NCBI RefSeq assembly: GCF_019279795.1
Contig: NC_056743.1
Coordinates: 870,690,478-870,754,477 of the forward strand
Length of the DNA stretch: 64,000 nt
Reading direction: 5' to 3'
Source of the DNA: Protopterus annectens
Taxonomy: Eukaryota > Chordata > Ceratodontiformes > Protopteridae
The translations under genes were made by a program, and so were the position numbers. Position 1 is the first letter of the stretch. Each line of letters starts with the position of its first letter. Below are positions 21,112 through 31,990 of the stretch, piece after piece. The notes below the pieces were generated by a model that was not told the origin of the DNA, searched no databases, and worked only from the letters and a program-made list of their open reading frames with translations.

Positions 21112-24000
21112 AAACTGAGGGTAATACTACTCAATGCCAGAAGTCTAAACCTCACAATGCATGCTCTAGAGGCACTCCTCAGTATGGAAAAAAATCGATA
21201 TATGTGCAGTAACAGAAACCTGGTTTAAGGCTCCAGAGAGCACCCCAGCACTACCAGGCTACAACTCATACCATACATTTCGGCCACAAAACCCGGACCG
21301 AAATACAAAAGGCGGGGGTGTATCCATATTCATCATGGATACCCACACCGCCAGGTTAGTGGCACAGCACGATGCTTCAGAGGTCATCCACATGAAACTA
21401 ACAATGGACAGAACTGCAATTCAAATTGTAGCTTGCTACAGATTGCCCACCATGTCCGAGGACCCCCATTCTGCATTTCTGGAAACATTGGGAAACATAA
21501 AGGTCCTACAAAACACCCTGATATTGGGTGAGTTCAATTACCCAAACATTAACTGGGAGAACTACTCAAGTACTAACTCCCTTGCCCAACATTTCCTAGA
21601 ATTTATAAACTCAAATACCCTGGATCAACTGGTCAACACCCCGACCAGAGGTGACAACATATTGGACCTGGTCATCACCAACATGGGCGACCAGTGTTCC
21701 ACACCGGAGGTCACCCCTCGCTGTTTAGATCTGACCATAAACTAATCACTCTGGATATCCACATTCCACCCCCTCCCCCGGTCAAAGAAACCACTGTGAA
21801 AAACTTTTCAAAAGCAAACTTCACATTACTTAAGACTGAGGTGGAAAGTTTCAAATCCCCCATATTAAAGGATAATGCTGCCCAAGCTGCAAAATCCTTT
21901 ACTAATGCACTGTATGGGCACCTACAAGAATGCATGGATCATGCTATCCCAAGCAAAACCAAGACTCACTCCCCCAAGAAAAGGAAACCAGTCTGGTGGA
22001 CCCTTGCCATAAAGAAGCTATACAATAGAAGGAGAAATCTAGTACAAAAAAGAGTAAAATCCCAAGTGGGAAAGACATCCCTGATCAGTACCAGCAAGAA
22101 ACTACGATCCCTCATAAAATCATCCAAGGCTAGCTTCAAAAGAAAAATTGCCAAGGACGCCAAAGATAACTACAAGGCATTCTTTAGCTATGTCAAGAAT
22201 CTAAGTGGCAATTCCCAGATCTGCTCAGAGTTAGTGCAGAATGGCACAAAATACACTGAACTGACCGGTTTAGTGCAAACTTTACCCCCCCTCTCACCCC
22301 CAAAAGGGACCATAACCATACCGGAAGAATGTAGTGCCCCTGAAATCACAGACACTCAGGTTAAAACAGCCCTCTCCAAAGCCAAAAACACAGCATCAGT
22401 GGGACCAGATGGTGCCCCAGGCTGTGTCCTACATAAGGTCAAAGATGAACTAACCCCTCACCTAAACACACTGTTCAAACTCAGCCTCTCCACAGGCTAT
22501 GTGCCTATAGAGTGGCACACAGCAATGGTTATTCCGCTCCACAAAGGTGGAGCCACAACAGACCCCAGGAACTATCGCCCTATATGCCTGACTAGCTTAG
22601 TCTGCAAAGCTATGGAGCACATCATCATGGATATCATTAACAGAGGCATTGGGAACCTCCAAACACTGGACCCTACCCAGTTCAGCTTTGTTAAGGGCAG
22701 ATCATGCCTCCTAAACCTGGTGGACTTCTTTGAGACAGTTACCAAGGCTATAGACGAGGGAAAGGTGGCCCACGCAGCCTACCTAGACCTCACAAAGGCC
22801 TTCAACACCATTCCCCATTCTGGTATTATAGACAAGCTCACCAGCCTGAACATAAACCCCTACGTCATAAGATGGGTTGCCAAGTGGCTCAAGGACAGAA
22901 CCCACATGGTGAGAGTTGTGGGAGCTAGGTCTGACTCTAAACCAGTTACAAGTGGCATTCCCCAGGGCTCAGTCCTATGACCCCTCCTGTTCATCATATA
23001 CTTCTCAGAGGTTGAAGCAAGCACAGGAGGACTATGACTGACCAAGTTCGCAACAAGTGGCATTCCCCAGGGCTCAGTCCTATGACCCTTCCTGTTCGTC
23101 ATATACTTCTCAGAGGTTGAGGCAAGCACAGGAGGACTATGACTGACCAAGTTTGCAGATGACTGCAAACTAGGGGCTATAATTGACTCTCCATCTGATG
23201 CAGACATCCTCCAAAAGGGTCTCACTGAGACAGATACCTGGTGTCAAAACTATGGCCTCAAGCTAAATGACAAAAAGTGCATAGTCATCCCCTTTGGAAA
23301 AAAGAAAGTACCCACAAATTATCACATAGGTGGTAGCCCCCTAAATACAGAAGATGAAATAAGGGATCTGGGGACCCAAGTAGATAGTAATCTCTCCTTT
23401 GATAATCACATTGCCAAAGTGGCTAGAAAATCATTCTATGTGGCCCACCTAATCACAAAAGGGTTTGCATCCAGATCAAAAGAGGTCATTGTGCCCCTCT
23501 ACACATCACTCATCAGTCCCATCATAGAGTACAACACCCCATTTAGGATGTACTTTACAAGACACCTGCAACAGCTGGAAAGACCACAGAAGTACCTCAC
23601 CAGGAGGATCACTGGCCTCAAACAGATGCCCTATGCAGCTCAACTGAAGAAACTCCAGCTGTACTCAATTGCATACCACCTATTCAGAGGTGATCTCTGC
23701 CTGACGTACAAGGCCATGTCCAACCCAGAATTGATGGACATGCTCCACCTAAATAAACCATATCCCATCGAGCCACATACTCTAGGGATCTAAACCTCAC
23801 CACAACAATAAATAGGACTTGCTGGAGGGATAGATTCCTGTCCCAGAGACTTCCCATGCTCTGGAACAAGATTCCAATCTACATTAGGCAGAGCTCCTCA
23901 CTAACACTCTTCAAGAGAAACCTTGACGAGTGGATGGGAAACAGGAAGTTTACCCTGGGATCACTTCAGTGGCTCTGCTGGACAGAGGCACAGGGAACTA
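21112..24000 (+). pseudogene. CR1 ORF2: endonuclease and reverse transcriptase
   Basis: The start reads LRVILLNARSLNL, the N-box of the APE-type endonuclease. It continues with ETW (about 21213), GGGVSIFI (about 21314), LGEFNYPNINWENY (DFN box, one residue changed), DLVITN (21668) and SDHKLITLDIH in the second frame. The RT follows: NYRPICLTSLVCK near 22570, AYLDLTKAFNTIP near 22780 (the usual D of KAFDT is N), SGIPQGSVL near 22950, FADDCKLG near 23152, then SNLSFDNH and the C-terminal thumb to LLDRGTGN and a stop at about 24000. A 102-bp tandem duplication lies between the PQG and FADD boxes (22952-23153). Several stops and frameshifts are present. Confidence 0.9.
22952..23153 (+). repeat. 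102-bp tandem duplication inside CR1 RT
   Basis: The segment containing SGIPQGSVL to LTKFA is present twice in a row. The copies differ at four or five bases and share the same stop codons. It is absent from the other CR1 copies in this window, so it arose in this copy after or at insertion. Confidence 0.9.
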
Positions 24001-24088
24001 ATCTAAGGGGGTGGCAAAAGCCAACATATTCCATCTAGGCTTATAAATGCCTTTGGGCAGATAGCCTAATACCTACCTATGAACCTAT

Positions 24089-24221
24089 ATCCATATATTT
24101 CTTAACTTGGTACAGTAATCAAGTAAATATTGTTGGACTTCTACAGAAACTACATTAACATGTTACAACAGAACAATGATTTTACTTACATGTTCCCATT
24201 AGTAAATCCTAGGTCTTAGGC
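24089..24221. other. No recognisable feature
   Basis: Short AT-rich spacer after the CR1 tail. Confidence 0.4.
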
Positions 24222-24373
24222 ATCAAAGATTCACACAGTCATCCTTCTCAAAAGTATTGATAATCAGTGCATGCCCTCAGTTTAGCACCATACCGTTGTA
24301 CTGCTAAATCATTAAAGAGAGACATTAGAAAGTAATGATACGCATTTCAGTTTCTGACATTACAACCTTTACC
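24222..24373 (+). repeat. Fragment of the Harbinger-like arm repeat
   Basis: About 24222-24373 aligns with the outer part of the left arm at 30895-31030, in the same orientation. The shared landmarks are CACC..(A)CCGTTGTACT, AAATCATTAAAGAGAGA, TTAGAAAGTAATGATACG and CAGTTTCTGAC. The similarity stops where the small PLE-like insertion begins. It is a third copy of the end sequence of that element. Confidence 0.6.
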
Positions 24374-24708
24374 AAGATTAAACAACAAACAAAACACAAA
24401 GGAGCCTCTTCAAGTTGCATAAAATCTTTACTGGTGTCTCCTCATGTGGTAACACCATTAAAGGTTGTATGCAACTTGAAGAGGCTCCTTTGTGTTTTGT
24501 TTGTTTTTTGCTTCGCTAGTTTTTACTACCTGATGTTTTTTTCAAGATCAAACAAAAGTTTGCCTGAAGAAGTCTCGGTACTACCTGAGATGAAAAGATC
24601 TTAACAATAAATAGTTTAAAGTTTCAAGATTACTGCTGCTCGGTGTGGTGATCTGTGTTCATTCGGCTTGCACTTTGCTTGTTTTGTTTTCCATAAGATC
24701 AAACAACA
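24374..24708 (+). mobile_element. Small Penelope-like insertion with 14-bp target duplication
   Basis: The flanks are AAGATTAAACAACA (24374-24387) and AAGATCAAACAACA (24695-24708), a 14-bp duplication with one difference. The insert of about 307 bp holds a strong inverted repeat (24389-24424 against 24475-24513), and then a 3'-end-like part: CTGAAGAAG followed by a short hairpin and GAAAAG (24564-24596), AATAAA (24608) and CTGCTGCTCGGTGTGG. The same arrangement is found at the ends of the large Penelope complex. Non-coding remnant. Confidence 0.6.
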
Positions 24709-26144
24709 GATAGGATGCAGAACAAGGAGGGCAACAAAAGCATCATTTCCTTTTTTGTACCACAGCAGTAACTCACCTTTGCTCCACACCAAATGAACAG
24801 GCTATGCTTGTTCATGACATAAGACTAACTTTTGTCCCCCTCCAAAAAGAGCAGTGAACCCTTGTTTGTGCCATAACAGTAACTTATCTAAGCTACTCCC
24901 AAAAGAACAGTATATGGTTGTGTGTGCCATCCAACCTGACCTTCAGTTGTTAGCATCTACAAATCATATTAGTCCATCAGTTAATCTCCTCACACAATTT
25001 AAGGCCAAATATATTGAATGGCTTACACACTGCATGTCTCACAATACTGGTCAGATAAGTGATGGATTACCAAGAAACACAGAAATGTAAGACAAAGCTG
25101 TATAGTTGTAAGCATAATTATAACAGGTTGTATGCTCAGTAAGTACACTACATCCTAATATAATAATGATAAATAAATGTACAAATAACAGCTGATGGTT
25201 TGATAGTAGTGTACATTCTGTTACAGTTGGTTGTGTGAAGAATGAATTCAGTCCTTTGATGCAAAGCTGTTTCTGTGGCAAAGAGGAATAAGACATCCAT
25301 CCTGTTTTCTGAAGATGCATTGGTGTGAGAGTTCAAATCCCAAGCTATGTAGAAATATCTCATGTGTACTATCATGTTCTACTGTGCATGTCCTACATTG
25401 GTTATCCTCATTTGACATATTTCTCCTTTTTTTTCAATTTCTTATTTCTATTATTTGTACCAAACAACAAATACATTACAGGTTTGGCTATGCTCATTTG
25501 CTTTGCACTAAGTGCCTTATTGCAGAAACTGTACAATCCAGGCCACCTAGCAAGCAGATAGCCACTGGATATTTTCAATTAATGCTCTTGGGCATCACAA
25601 AAACCAGGCCTGGAGTACGGATGGAATTATCAGACATTTGCAATGTGACTTGTGTTTATGCACTGCTTATCTATTTGCAAACAGGTGTATCTCATATGGG
25701 TGTACACTTTGTTCACCATTGTGAAAACCAGCTGCTTGGTGCACTATGGGACTGTATATATTATGTCTCATTATTGGTGTTTAATCTCCATTTCCTTTGT
25801 CTGACATAAAACTACATGTGGAAACATTACAAACCAAGGGCCTGATCTAACTATACATCCTATATTTATAATACATTGATGTATAGCACCACCCACCACC
25901 AAACACTACAACACTGGGGTCTCAGTACTTTTTCTAAACATTCATCAACCACACTACAAAGTGTAATATAGAATATTGTGTGCTCCATCATGGACAGGGC
26001 CAATTAGTGGTGCTCACAACCTTGCTCTGCTAAATTCAAACATTCAACTATGCTCAATAAGGGTGCATGTATTGCTACACAGCTAAGCTTCTAAACAGTC
26101 TAGTGCTGTTAGTTCTATTAGGCTACTAGTGTCATATAATACTA
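24709..26144. other. Unassigned sequence
   Basis: It contains irregular repeats with CCA(C/T)A(A)CAGTAACT at about 24763 and 24880, and a GAGTTCAAATCCC stretch (25329-25341) that looks like an isolated pol III B box without a supporting A box. Short frames at 25315-25809 show no known similarity. Confidence 0.35.
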
Positions 26145-26278
26145 TGAAACTATGTGCCTAGGCAGGCCTCCAAAGCTGTTGTGCATCACATGGCCTGCTG
26201 ATATTATCTACTATAAGTGCACCTGCACTCTTGTATAAATCAGACTTGTGCAGAGGTGCTTGTTTTAAGTACTGTGTT
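26145..26278 (+). repeat. Tandem repeat unit, left part, interrupted by CR1
   Basis: GGCAGGCCTCCAAAGCTGTT through CAGACTTGTGC to AAGTACTGTGTT matches 30128-30242 on the far side of the LINE. The matching sister unit reads straight on into CTGTAGTCTGTG, so this unit is broken exactly at 26278. Confidence 0.8.
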
Positions 26279-26406
26279 TCATAGTTTCATAGTTTCATAG
26301 TATAGTACTAGGCTATCTGCCCTAGGGCATTTATAAGCCTAGCCAAAGTGTATGTGGCTTTCGCCACCCCATGTAATGATACAAAAGTGTACAATTTAAA
26401 TTAAAT

Positions 26407-29220
26407 TTAGTTTACTGTGCCTCTATCTAGCAATGACACAGAGATGACCTCTGGGGTAAACCTATGATCACCCATCCATTCGTCTAGATTTCTCTTGAAG
26501 AGAGTCAGTGAGGGGCTTTGCCTAACATGGACAGGTATCCTGTTCCAGAGTGTGGGAAGCCTCTGGGTTATGAATCTGTCCCTCCAGCATGTCCTATTCA
26601 TATTTGTGCTGAGGTTTAGATCTTTAGCTCTCGTGGCTTTGATGGAATTAGATTTTTTGAGGTCGAACATGTCCATTAATTCTGAATTGGACATGGCCTT
26701 GTATGTAAGGCACAGATCACCTCTGAGCAGGCGGTATGCTACTGAATTGAGCTGGAGCTTTTTCAGTCTGGCAGCATATGACATATGCTGGAGACCCTTG
26801 ATCCTCTTGGTAAGGTACGTTTGGGCTCTCTCCAGCTGCTGCAGGTGCCGGGTGAGGTACATACCAAATTGGGCATTGTACTCAATCATAGGCCTGATAA
26901 GGGAGGAATATAAGGGTACAATGACATCCTTTGATCTGGATGTAAATCCCTTCATGATAAGGTGGGCAAGGTAGAAGGTCTTTCTAACCACTTTGGCAAC
27001 GTGGTTGTCAAATGAGAGGTCACTGTCAACTTGGGTCCCCAGGTCTCTGATTACTTTTTCCGTACTTAATGGATTACCACCTATGTGGTAATTTGTGGGT
27101 ACTTTGTTTTTTCCAAAGGGGATGACTATACATTTTTTGGCATTTAGTTTAAGGCCATGACTCTGGCACCAGCCGTCTGTTTCTGTGAGGCCCTTCTGGA
27201 GGATGCATGTGTCAGCTGGTGTGTCGACTATGGCACCTAGTTTGCAGTCATCTGCGAACTTTGTCAGCCACAACCCCCCCTATGTTTGCCTGCACATCTG
27301 AGAAATAAATGCCGAACAAGAGGGTTCCCAAGACAGAGCCCTGTGGGACTCCACTTGTGACTGGCTTAGAGTCTGACATAGCTCCAGCTATTTTGACTTT
27401 GTGGGTTTTGTCCTTTAGCCAGTTTGCAACCCATCTTGTGACAAACGGGTTTACATTTAAGCTGTTGAGCTTGTCTATGATGCCTGAGTGGGGTATTGTG
27501 TCGAAGGCTTTAGCCAGATCCAGGTAGGCTGTATGAACTGCTTTGCCTTCATCGATGGCACTAGTGACTGTTTCAAAAAAGTCCACCAGGTTTAAAAGAC
27601 AGGATCTGCCTTTTACACAGCCGAACTGGGTAGGGTCAATTGTCTGTAGGTCCCCGATGTCTTTGTTTATGAGTTCCATAATGATCCTTTCCAAAGCTTT
27701 GCAGACCAGGCTGGTCAAGCTTATGGGGCGGTAGTTTCCAGGGTCTGTAGAGGTGCCACCTTTGTGGAGTGGGACCACTGTAGCTGTACGCCATTGTTCA
27801 GGGACATATCCTGTAGCAAGGCTAAGATTAAACAGTGTTCTTATGTGCGGGTTTAGCTCCTCTAGGAGTTCACATAGCACACAACCTGGGACACCATCAG
27901 GTCCCATGGATGCTGTATTTTTAGCTTTGCTGAGGGCAGCTCTCACCTGGACATCTGAGATTTCAGGGAGTTTGCATTCAGCTGAGATATTTATTTCATC
28001 TTTTGGGGGAGAGGGAGGGGAGAAATTTGCACTGAACCTGTCTGCCAGTATGTTGGCAATATCTGTGGGTTCAGTGTATTTTTTGCTGTTATGAACTAAC
28101 TCTGCACACATCTGAGGGTTTCCGCCCAGGTTTCTAACATAACTGAAGAAGGCCTTGTGATTATCTTTAGTGTCCTTAGCGATTTTTCTCTCGAAGTTGG
28201 CCTTTGATGATTTTATTAGCGAACGTAGTTTTTTGCTAGTGTTGATCAGGGATGCCTTCCCCTTATGGGATTTTGCTCTGTCTTGCAGTAACTTCCTTCT
28301 CTTGTTATAAAGTTTGTTTATGGCTGGGGTCCACCAGATAGGATGCCTGCCTTTGGTGGGAAGGGTCTTGGTTTTATTTGGGATTGCATGATCCATGCAT
28401 TCTTGGAGATGCTCGTAGAAAGCATTTGTGAAGGATTCAGCAGTGTGGGATGTGGTTTCCACTGGCCCAGGGGGTTTGAAGGATACCATTTCAGTCCTAA
28501 GGAGTGTAAAGTCAGCTTTTGAGAAGTTTCTCACTGTGGTCTTTTGTGCTGGGGGTGGAGGTGGGATATGAATATCTAGAGTTATTAGTTTATGGTCTGA
28601 TCTCACTAGTGAGGGGTATATTTCCGGTGTTGAGCATTTTGTCCCCATGTTTGTGATGATCAGGTCAAGTATATTATTTCCCCTTGTGGGGAGGTGACTA
28701 GTTGTTCCATCGCATTTGAGTTGATGAATTCCAGGAACCTTTGGGCTAGGGTGTTGGGGCTTGAGTAATGCACCCAGTCTATGTTTGGGTAGTTGAAGTC
28801 TCCCAATATGATGGTATTTGGTGAGACATTCATATCCTCCAGTGTCTTCAGGAAGGCTGAATAGAGTTCCTGAGATTGTGAGGGTGTCTGTGGCATGCTA
28901 CAAGTTGTATAGCAGTTTTGTCTACGGTTAGTTGCACATGGATGGTCTCCGATGCTTCATGCATTGCCACTAACCTGGAGGTGTGGGTGTCTTTAATGAA
29001 TATGGACACTCCCCCTCCTTTTGTGGTTCGGCCCAGGTTTTGGGGCCGAAATGCATGATATGAGGTATAACCTGGTAGGGCTGGGGTGCTCTCAGGAGCC
29101 TTGAACCAGGTTTCAGTTACTGCACAGACATTGATGCTCTCCACACTGAGGAGTGCTTCAAGAGCCTGCATCTTGAGATTTAGACTTCTGGCGTTGAGCA
29201 GCATTACCCTTAGTTTTTTT
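26407..29220 (-). pseudogene. CR1 ORF2: endonuclease-RT, few breaks
   Basis: The endonuclease (29204-28600) has LNARSLNLKMQALEALL, ETWFKAP, GGGVSIFIKD, LGDFNYPNIDW and SDHKLITLDIH. The RT (28.0-26.4 kb) has MGPDGVPGC, PLHKGG..TDPGNYRPISLTSLVCKA, HTAYLDLAKAFDTIPH, SGVPQGSVLG, FADDCKLG (27258-27235), KKCIVIPFG, RDLGTQVDSDLSFDNH and a C-terminal end LLDRGTVN. The main breaks are a one-base slip in an 8-C run at 27274-27281, just before FADD, one near 28680, and one near 28890. All catalytic residues of the RT are present. The slip in a homopolymer could be a sequencing error. Confidence 0.92.
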
Positions 29221-29233
29221 CCTTTATTGTTTT

Positions 29234-29961
29234 CTAAGGTGGTGGGTTTGTCTTTTGAGCCTTGTCTAAAAAAGGCACTATGGGGGTGGCAAGAGCCTTA
29301 GCCAATATCCGGAAGCCAAGTGGTGACAGGTGCAAGCCGTCCCTTGTGAAGCAGTGTGGCTTGTCCAGCATGTCATCCCAAGCAGACAGACATTGGATCC
29401 CCCTAGAATGACACCAGTAATTGAGCCAATTATTAAAGCTGATCATCTTGTCTTTGTATTGTGGCATCATTCTTGGTGAGGGCAAGATGCTGCTCAGGGT
29501 CAGGGTCATACCGGCCTGGGCTACATAATCAGAGAGCTCCTCTATGTCTCTTTTCATGTAGTCCAGGAGTGCGTCTCAGGTCATTCACGCTGGCATGGAC
29601 AATGACGGAGTCATATTTGTACTTGCTTTGGAGTGACCTGAGTGCTTGTGTTATGTGGCAGATCCTAGCTCCCGACAGGCAGCTCACCGTTACCCTCTCT
29701 TTGTTCAGCCTGGTAAGCGGGACGTCAGTGTGTCTGACTATACAGTCACCTATTACTAGTATATCAGGCATGGTGTTTTGCCTTAAGGGCTGTGATTGTT
29801 TGGCACACTGACTTTGTGTACTATGTGTTGCTTGTGCAGAGTTTTGAGGTGGTGTTTTCTTGGATGTCTGCTTTGGGAGCCTCTGTTGTTTCGGTAAGTT
29901 TTTTATTAGAGCCTCCAAGTATGTCTTTGTGTTACTATGTGTTTGGTTTGCAGTTGTGGTT
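29234..29961 (-). pseudogene. CR1 ORF1 esterase domain, 5'-truncated
   Basis: The minus strand reads DILVIGDCIVRH (about 29765-29730), where the esterase nucleophile Ser is replaced by Cys. It continues with LSGARICHITQALRSL, VIVHASVNDLRR (the GVND box reads SVND), WDDMLDKPHCFTRDGLHLSPLGFRILA with the Asp/His pair, and ends LDKAQKTNPPP shortly before ORF2. One frame change lies near 29550. The zinc-binding N-terminus is lost by 5' truncation. Compared with 20.1-21.1 kb the fold blocks are the same but two active-site positions differ. Confidence 0.85.
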
Positions 29962-30700
29962 CTGCAGTCTGTGCATCTAGACTGGTAGGGGATCAATTCT
30001 CACTACAGTCAACTGTGTTTGTCTGTGTGTACATGTTTAGTCAGCAGAATAGGCATGGTATCCTACAGTTACTCCCATGGACTGCTAGTATTTTGATACT
30101 TGAACAAGCCTACACAACCATTCCATGCAGTCCTCCCAAGCTATTGTCTCCCACATGGCCTGCTGATGTCATCTACTATGAGTTCCTCTGCACCCCTGTA
30201 TAAGTCAGACTTGTGCCATGGCACTTGCATTAAGTACTGTGTTCTGTAGTCTGTGTTTACCTAGATGGGTAGGGGTTCTATTCTCATTGCAGTTATGTGT
30301 GTGTGTGTGTGACTGTTAGCTGTTGCTTCACATTACTGAGAACATTTTACACCAGAATGTGAGATGCTTATTTTGTTTTTAACAGACACTGCTGATGTCA
30401 TCATTTATAAACTGTTGTCTAACAGACTCTAAGTCAGACTTGAGCTGTGGAGTTTGTGTAAAGTACTGTGTTCTGTAGTCTCTGTACTTAGTTAGGGGCT
30501 CCATTCTCACTGTAGTCAACTGCGTGCGTGAATGTTTGTGTCTGCTTGCTGCTGCTTGACATTACCGTGAACCTTTTACACCAGCATGTGGGACACTTAT
30601 TCTGGCCTCAACAGACTTTGATGATGTCATCAGCTACATGATAGTTTTGGATCTGCAGTAATCCCAACAGGCCATAGTGAAACAGTGGGCTGGAGGCCAG
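29962..30700 (+). repeat. Tandem repeat array, unit about 225-285 bp
   Basis: Recurring landmarks are TGCTGATGTCATC (30166, 30390 and, varied, 30610), GTCAGACTTG, AAGTACTGTGTTCTGTAGTCT and TTCTCACTGCAGT(T/C). They give about three units, plus the one split by the CR1 (26145-26278 with 29962-30060). A short GT tract lies in the second unit (30297-30311). The units are well diverged, so the array is old. No function evident. Confidence 0.75.
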
Positions 30701-30879
30701 GCAGATGTGACCTCATTGTATACCACACAAATTACAGTGACATGACTTTTAATCTATCCACATTCATCACAGCATGGTTCATAGCCTCTGTGTTATGTTG
30801 ATGATAAAGGTCTGTGGTCTATCCAGCTACCGCATGTGTCTGCTAAGGGTAATGCAAAACAGATCATTATACTGTTTTG

Positions 30880-31440
30880 CTGTTATGATCAGGTTTCACT
30901 ACAACGATGTCATACAATACTAATATCTGAATATGATGGAGCGACTTATAATGGGCACCGTATGTTTGTACTGGGAAATCGTTAGAGAGAGAAGTTAGAA
31001 ATTAATACACATTGCAGCTTTTTACTTCTCAACCTTCACAGGTGAAATCAGTATAAAGTAGTGACATTTTGATGCTATAAACTGTTGAACACTTCAAGGA
31101 GAATATAAGTTCAATGTAGAATGACCACTTCAACAGCACAAATGCAGATATACTAAGCAATAAGTTATCTGTACACTGTGACTATTAGACAGAAGGTGTT
31201 TGTATCCTTGAATCCAAAATATAGAAAACAGGGATATGGCACAGTTATCATCATTTGCAGACAATTCTGTTAGGGGGCAGGGGGCAGGAAGTCTAGGCTG
31301 ACACATAAGGTCAGTGAGTGTGTGTGAGTAAGAAAGAGAAGAAGGCAGACATATGTATAAAACAACAAATGGCCAGTGAGACTAAATGCATAACAGTGTT
31401 GTGTGCATCTGTAGGGGTTCTTCATGTGAAATAGTTGTGT

Positions 31441-31499
<59 letters not shown>

Positions 31500-31990
31500 A
31501 CCATAGCCAAGCTCTGTGCTTGCTTTACATCTTGGTCTGTCAGACAGGTGTGATCCATGCATGGTAGAGGTGGTAGCTCATTGTTGGAATCTCCAACCAG
31601 GAGAACTGGCTCTGACAGGAGTTGTCAGATGTCTGCTGGACTAGCTCCCTTCACAGTGACACCCGTGAGCAGAACCCCCATGCATTGCCACTTCTGTGTG
31701 TGGACAACACACTCTCGGATGGAGCACTGAAAGTACTGGCACTATGTAAGTGTGGCTAGACACTGCCACATTGGCTGATAGCAGATGATGTGGCTGGCTT
31801 ACTCCCATGAGGATACTGTTCCCCTCCCAGCAGACATTCCATCACAGACACTGCTCGTTACATAATAGACACCCCTCGTTTCCACATCTCATTCATCCGA
31901 TGGTGTGAATGAGCAACACGGTGGAGCAAGCCATGCATGGCAGACTGTGCCACAGTACTCTAAGACATGCACTGTGTAAACCCATCCTAT
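30880..31990 (-). repeat. Left inverted arm of the Harbinger-like element
   Basis: Nearly the whole stretch aligns, inverted, with 46100-47385 and, for its outermost 70 bp, with 52104-52165 beyond a LINE insertion. Landmarks shared with the right arm's complement include GGGATATGGCACAGTTATCATCA (31229-31251), AAACAACAAATGG (31362-31374), CTGTAGGGGTTC (31411-31422) and GATGATGTGG...CCCCTCCCAGCAGAC (31784-31846). The inner 110 bp (31880-31990) corresponds to the last coding part of the Myb-like exon 2. So this arm holds an inverted copy of the gene's 3' end plus its downstream region. A long (TG)n tract sits in it. Confidence 0.8.
31435..31497. repeat. (TG)n microsatellite in the left arm
   Basis: About 28 TG repeats with one interruption. 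The right arm has only a short GTGTGTGTG at the corresponding place, so the tract expanded in this arm. Confidence 0.95.

Larger units (their letters stand above)
19099..24088 (+). mobile_element. CR1-type LINE, near full length (5.0 kb)
   Basis: The element runs from two promoter-like 5' repeats through ORF1 and ORF2 to the octamer tail (CCTATGAACCTAT, 24077-24089). It is the longest CR1 copy here and the reference for the others. Both ORFs are interrupted by several stops and frameshifts. Its 5' edge is set at the first promoter-like repeat; it could instead begin at the second (19720). I saw no clear target-site duplication, which is usual for CR1. Confidence 0.85.
26279..29961 (-). mobile_element. 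CR1-type LINE, young, 5'-truncated in ORF1 (3.7 kb)
   Basis: The 3' end is at 26279, where the tail is three TTTCATAG units (CTATGAAA in the sense direction) instead of the CCTATGAA seen in the other copies. ORF2 and most of ORF1 follow. The 5' end at 29961 is a truncation near the start of ORF1. The insertion point is exact because sister units of the target tandem repeat are uninterrupted. It is the best-preserved CR1 copy here, with open frames of 288 and 466 codons. Confidence 0.93.

Noticed and set aside
25329-25341. Another tRNA-like SINE head
   Set aside because: Only a B-box-like GAGTTCAAATCCC is seen. No A box at the proper distance and no repeated body.
26495-26974. 159-codon plus-strand frame
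   Set aside because: Antisense shadow of the minus-strand CR1 ORF2, which has catalytic motifs on the other strand.
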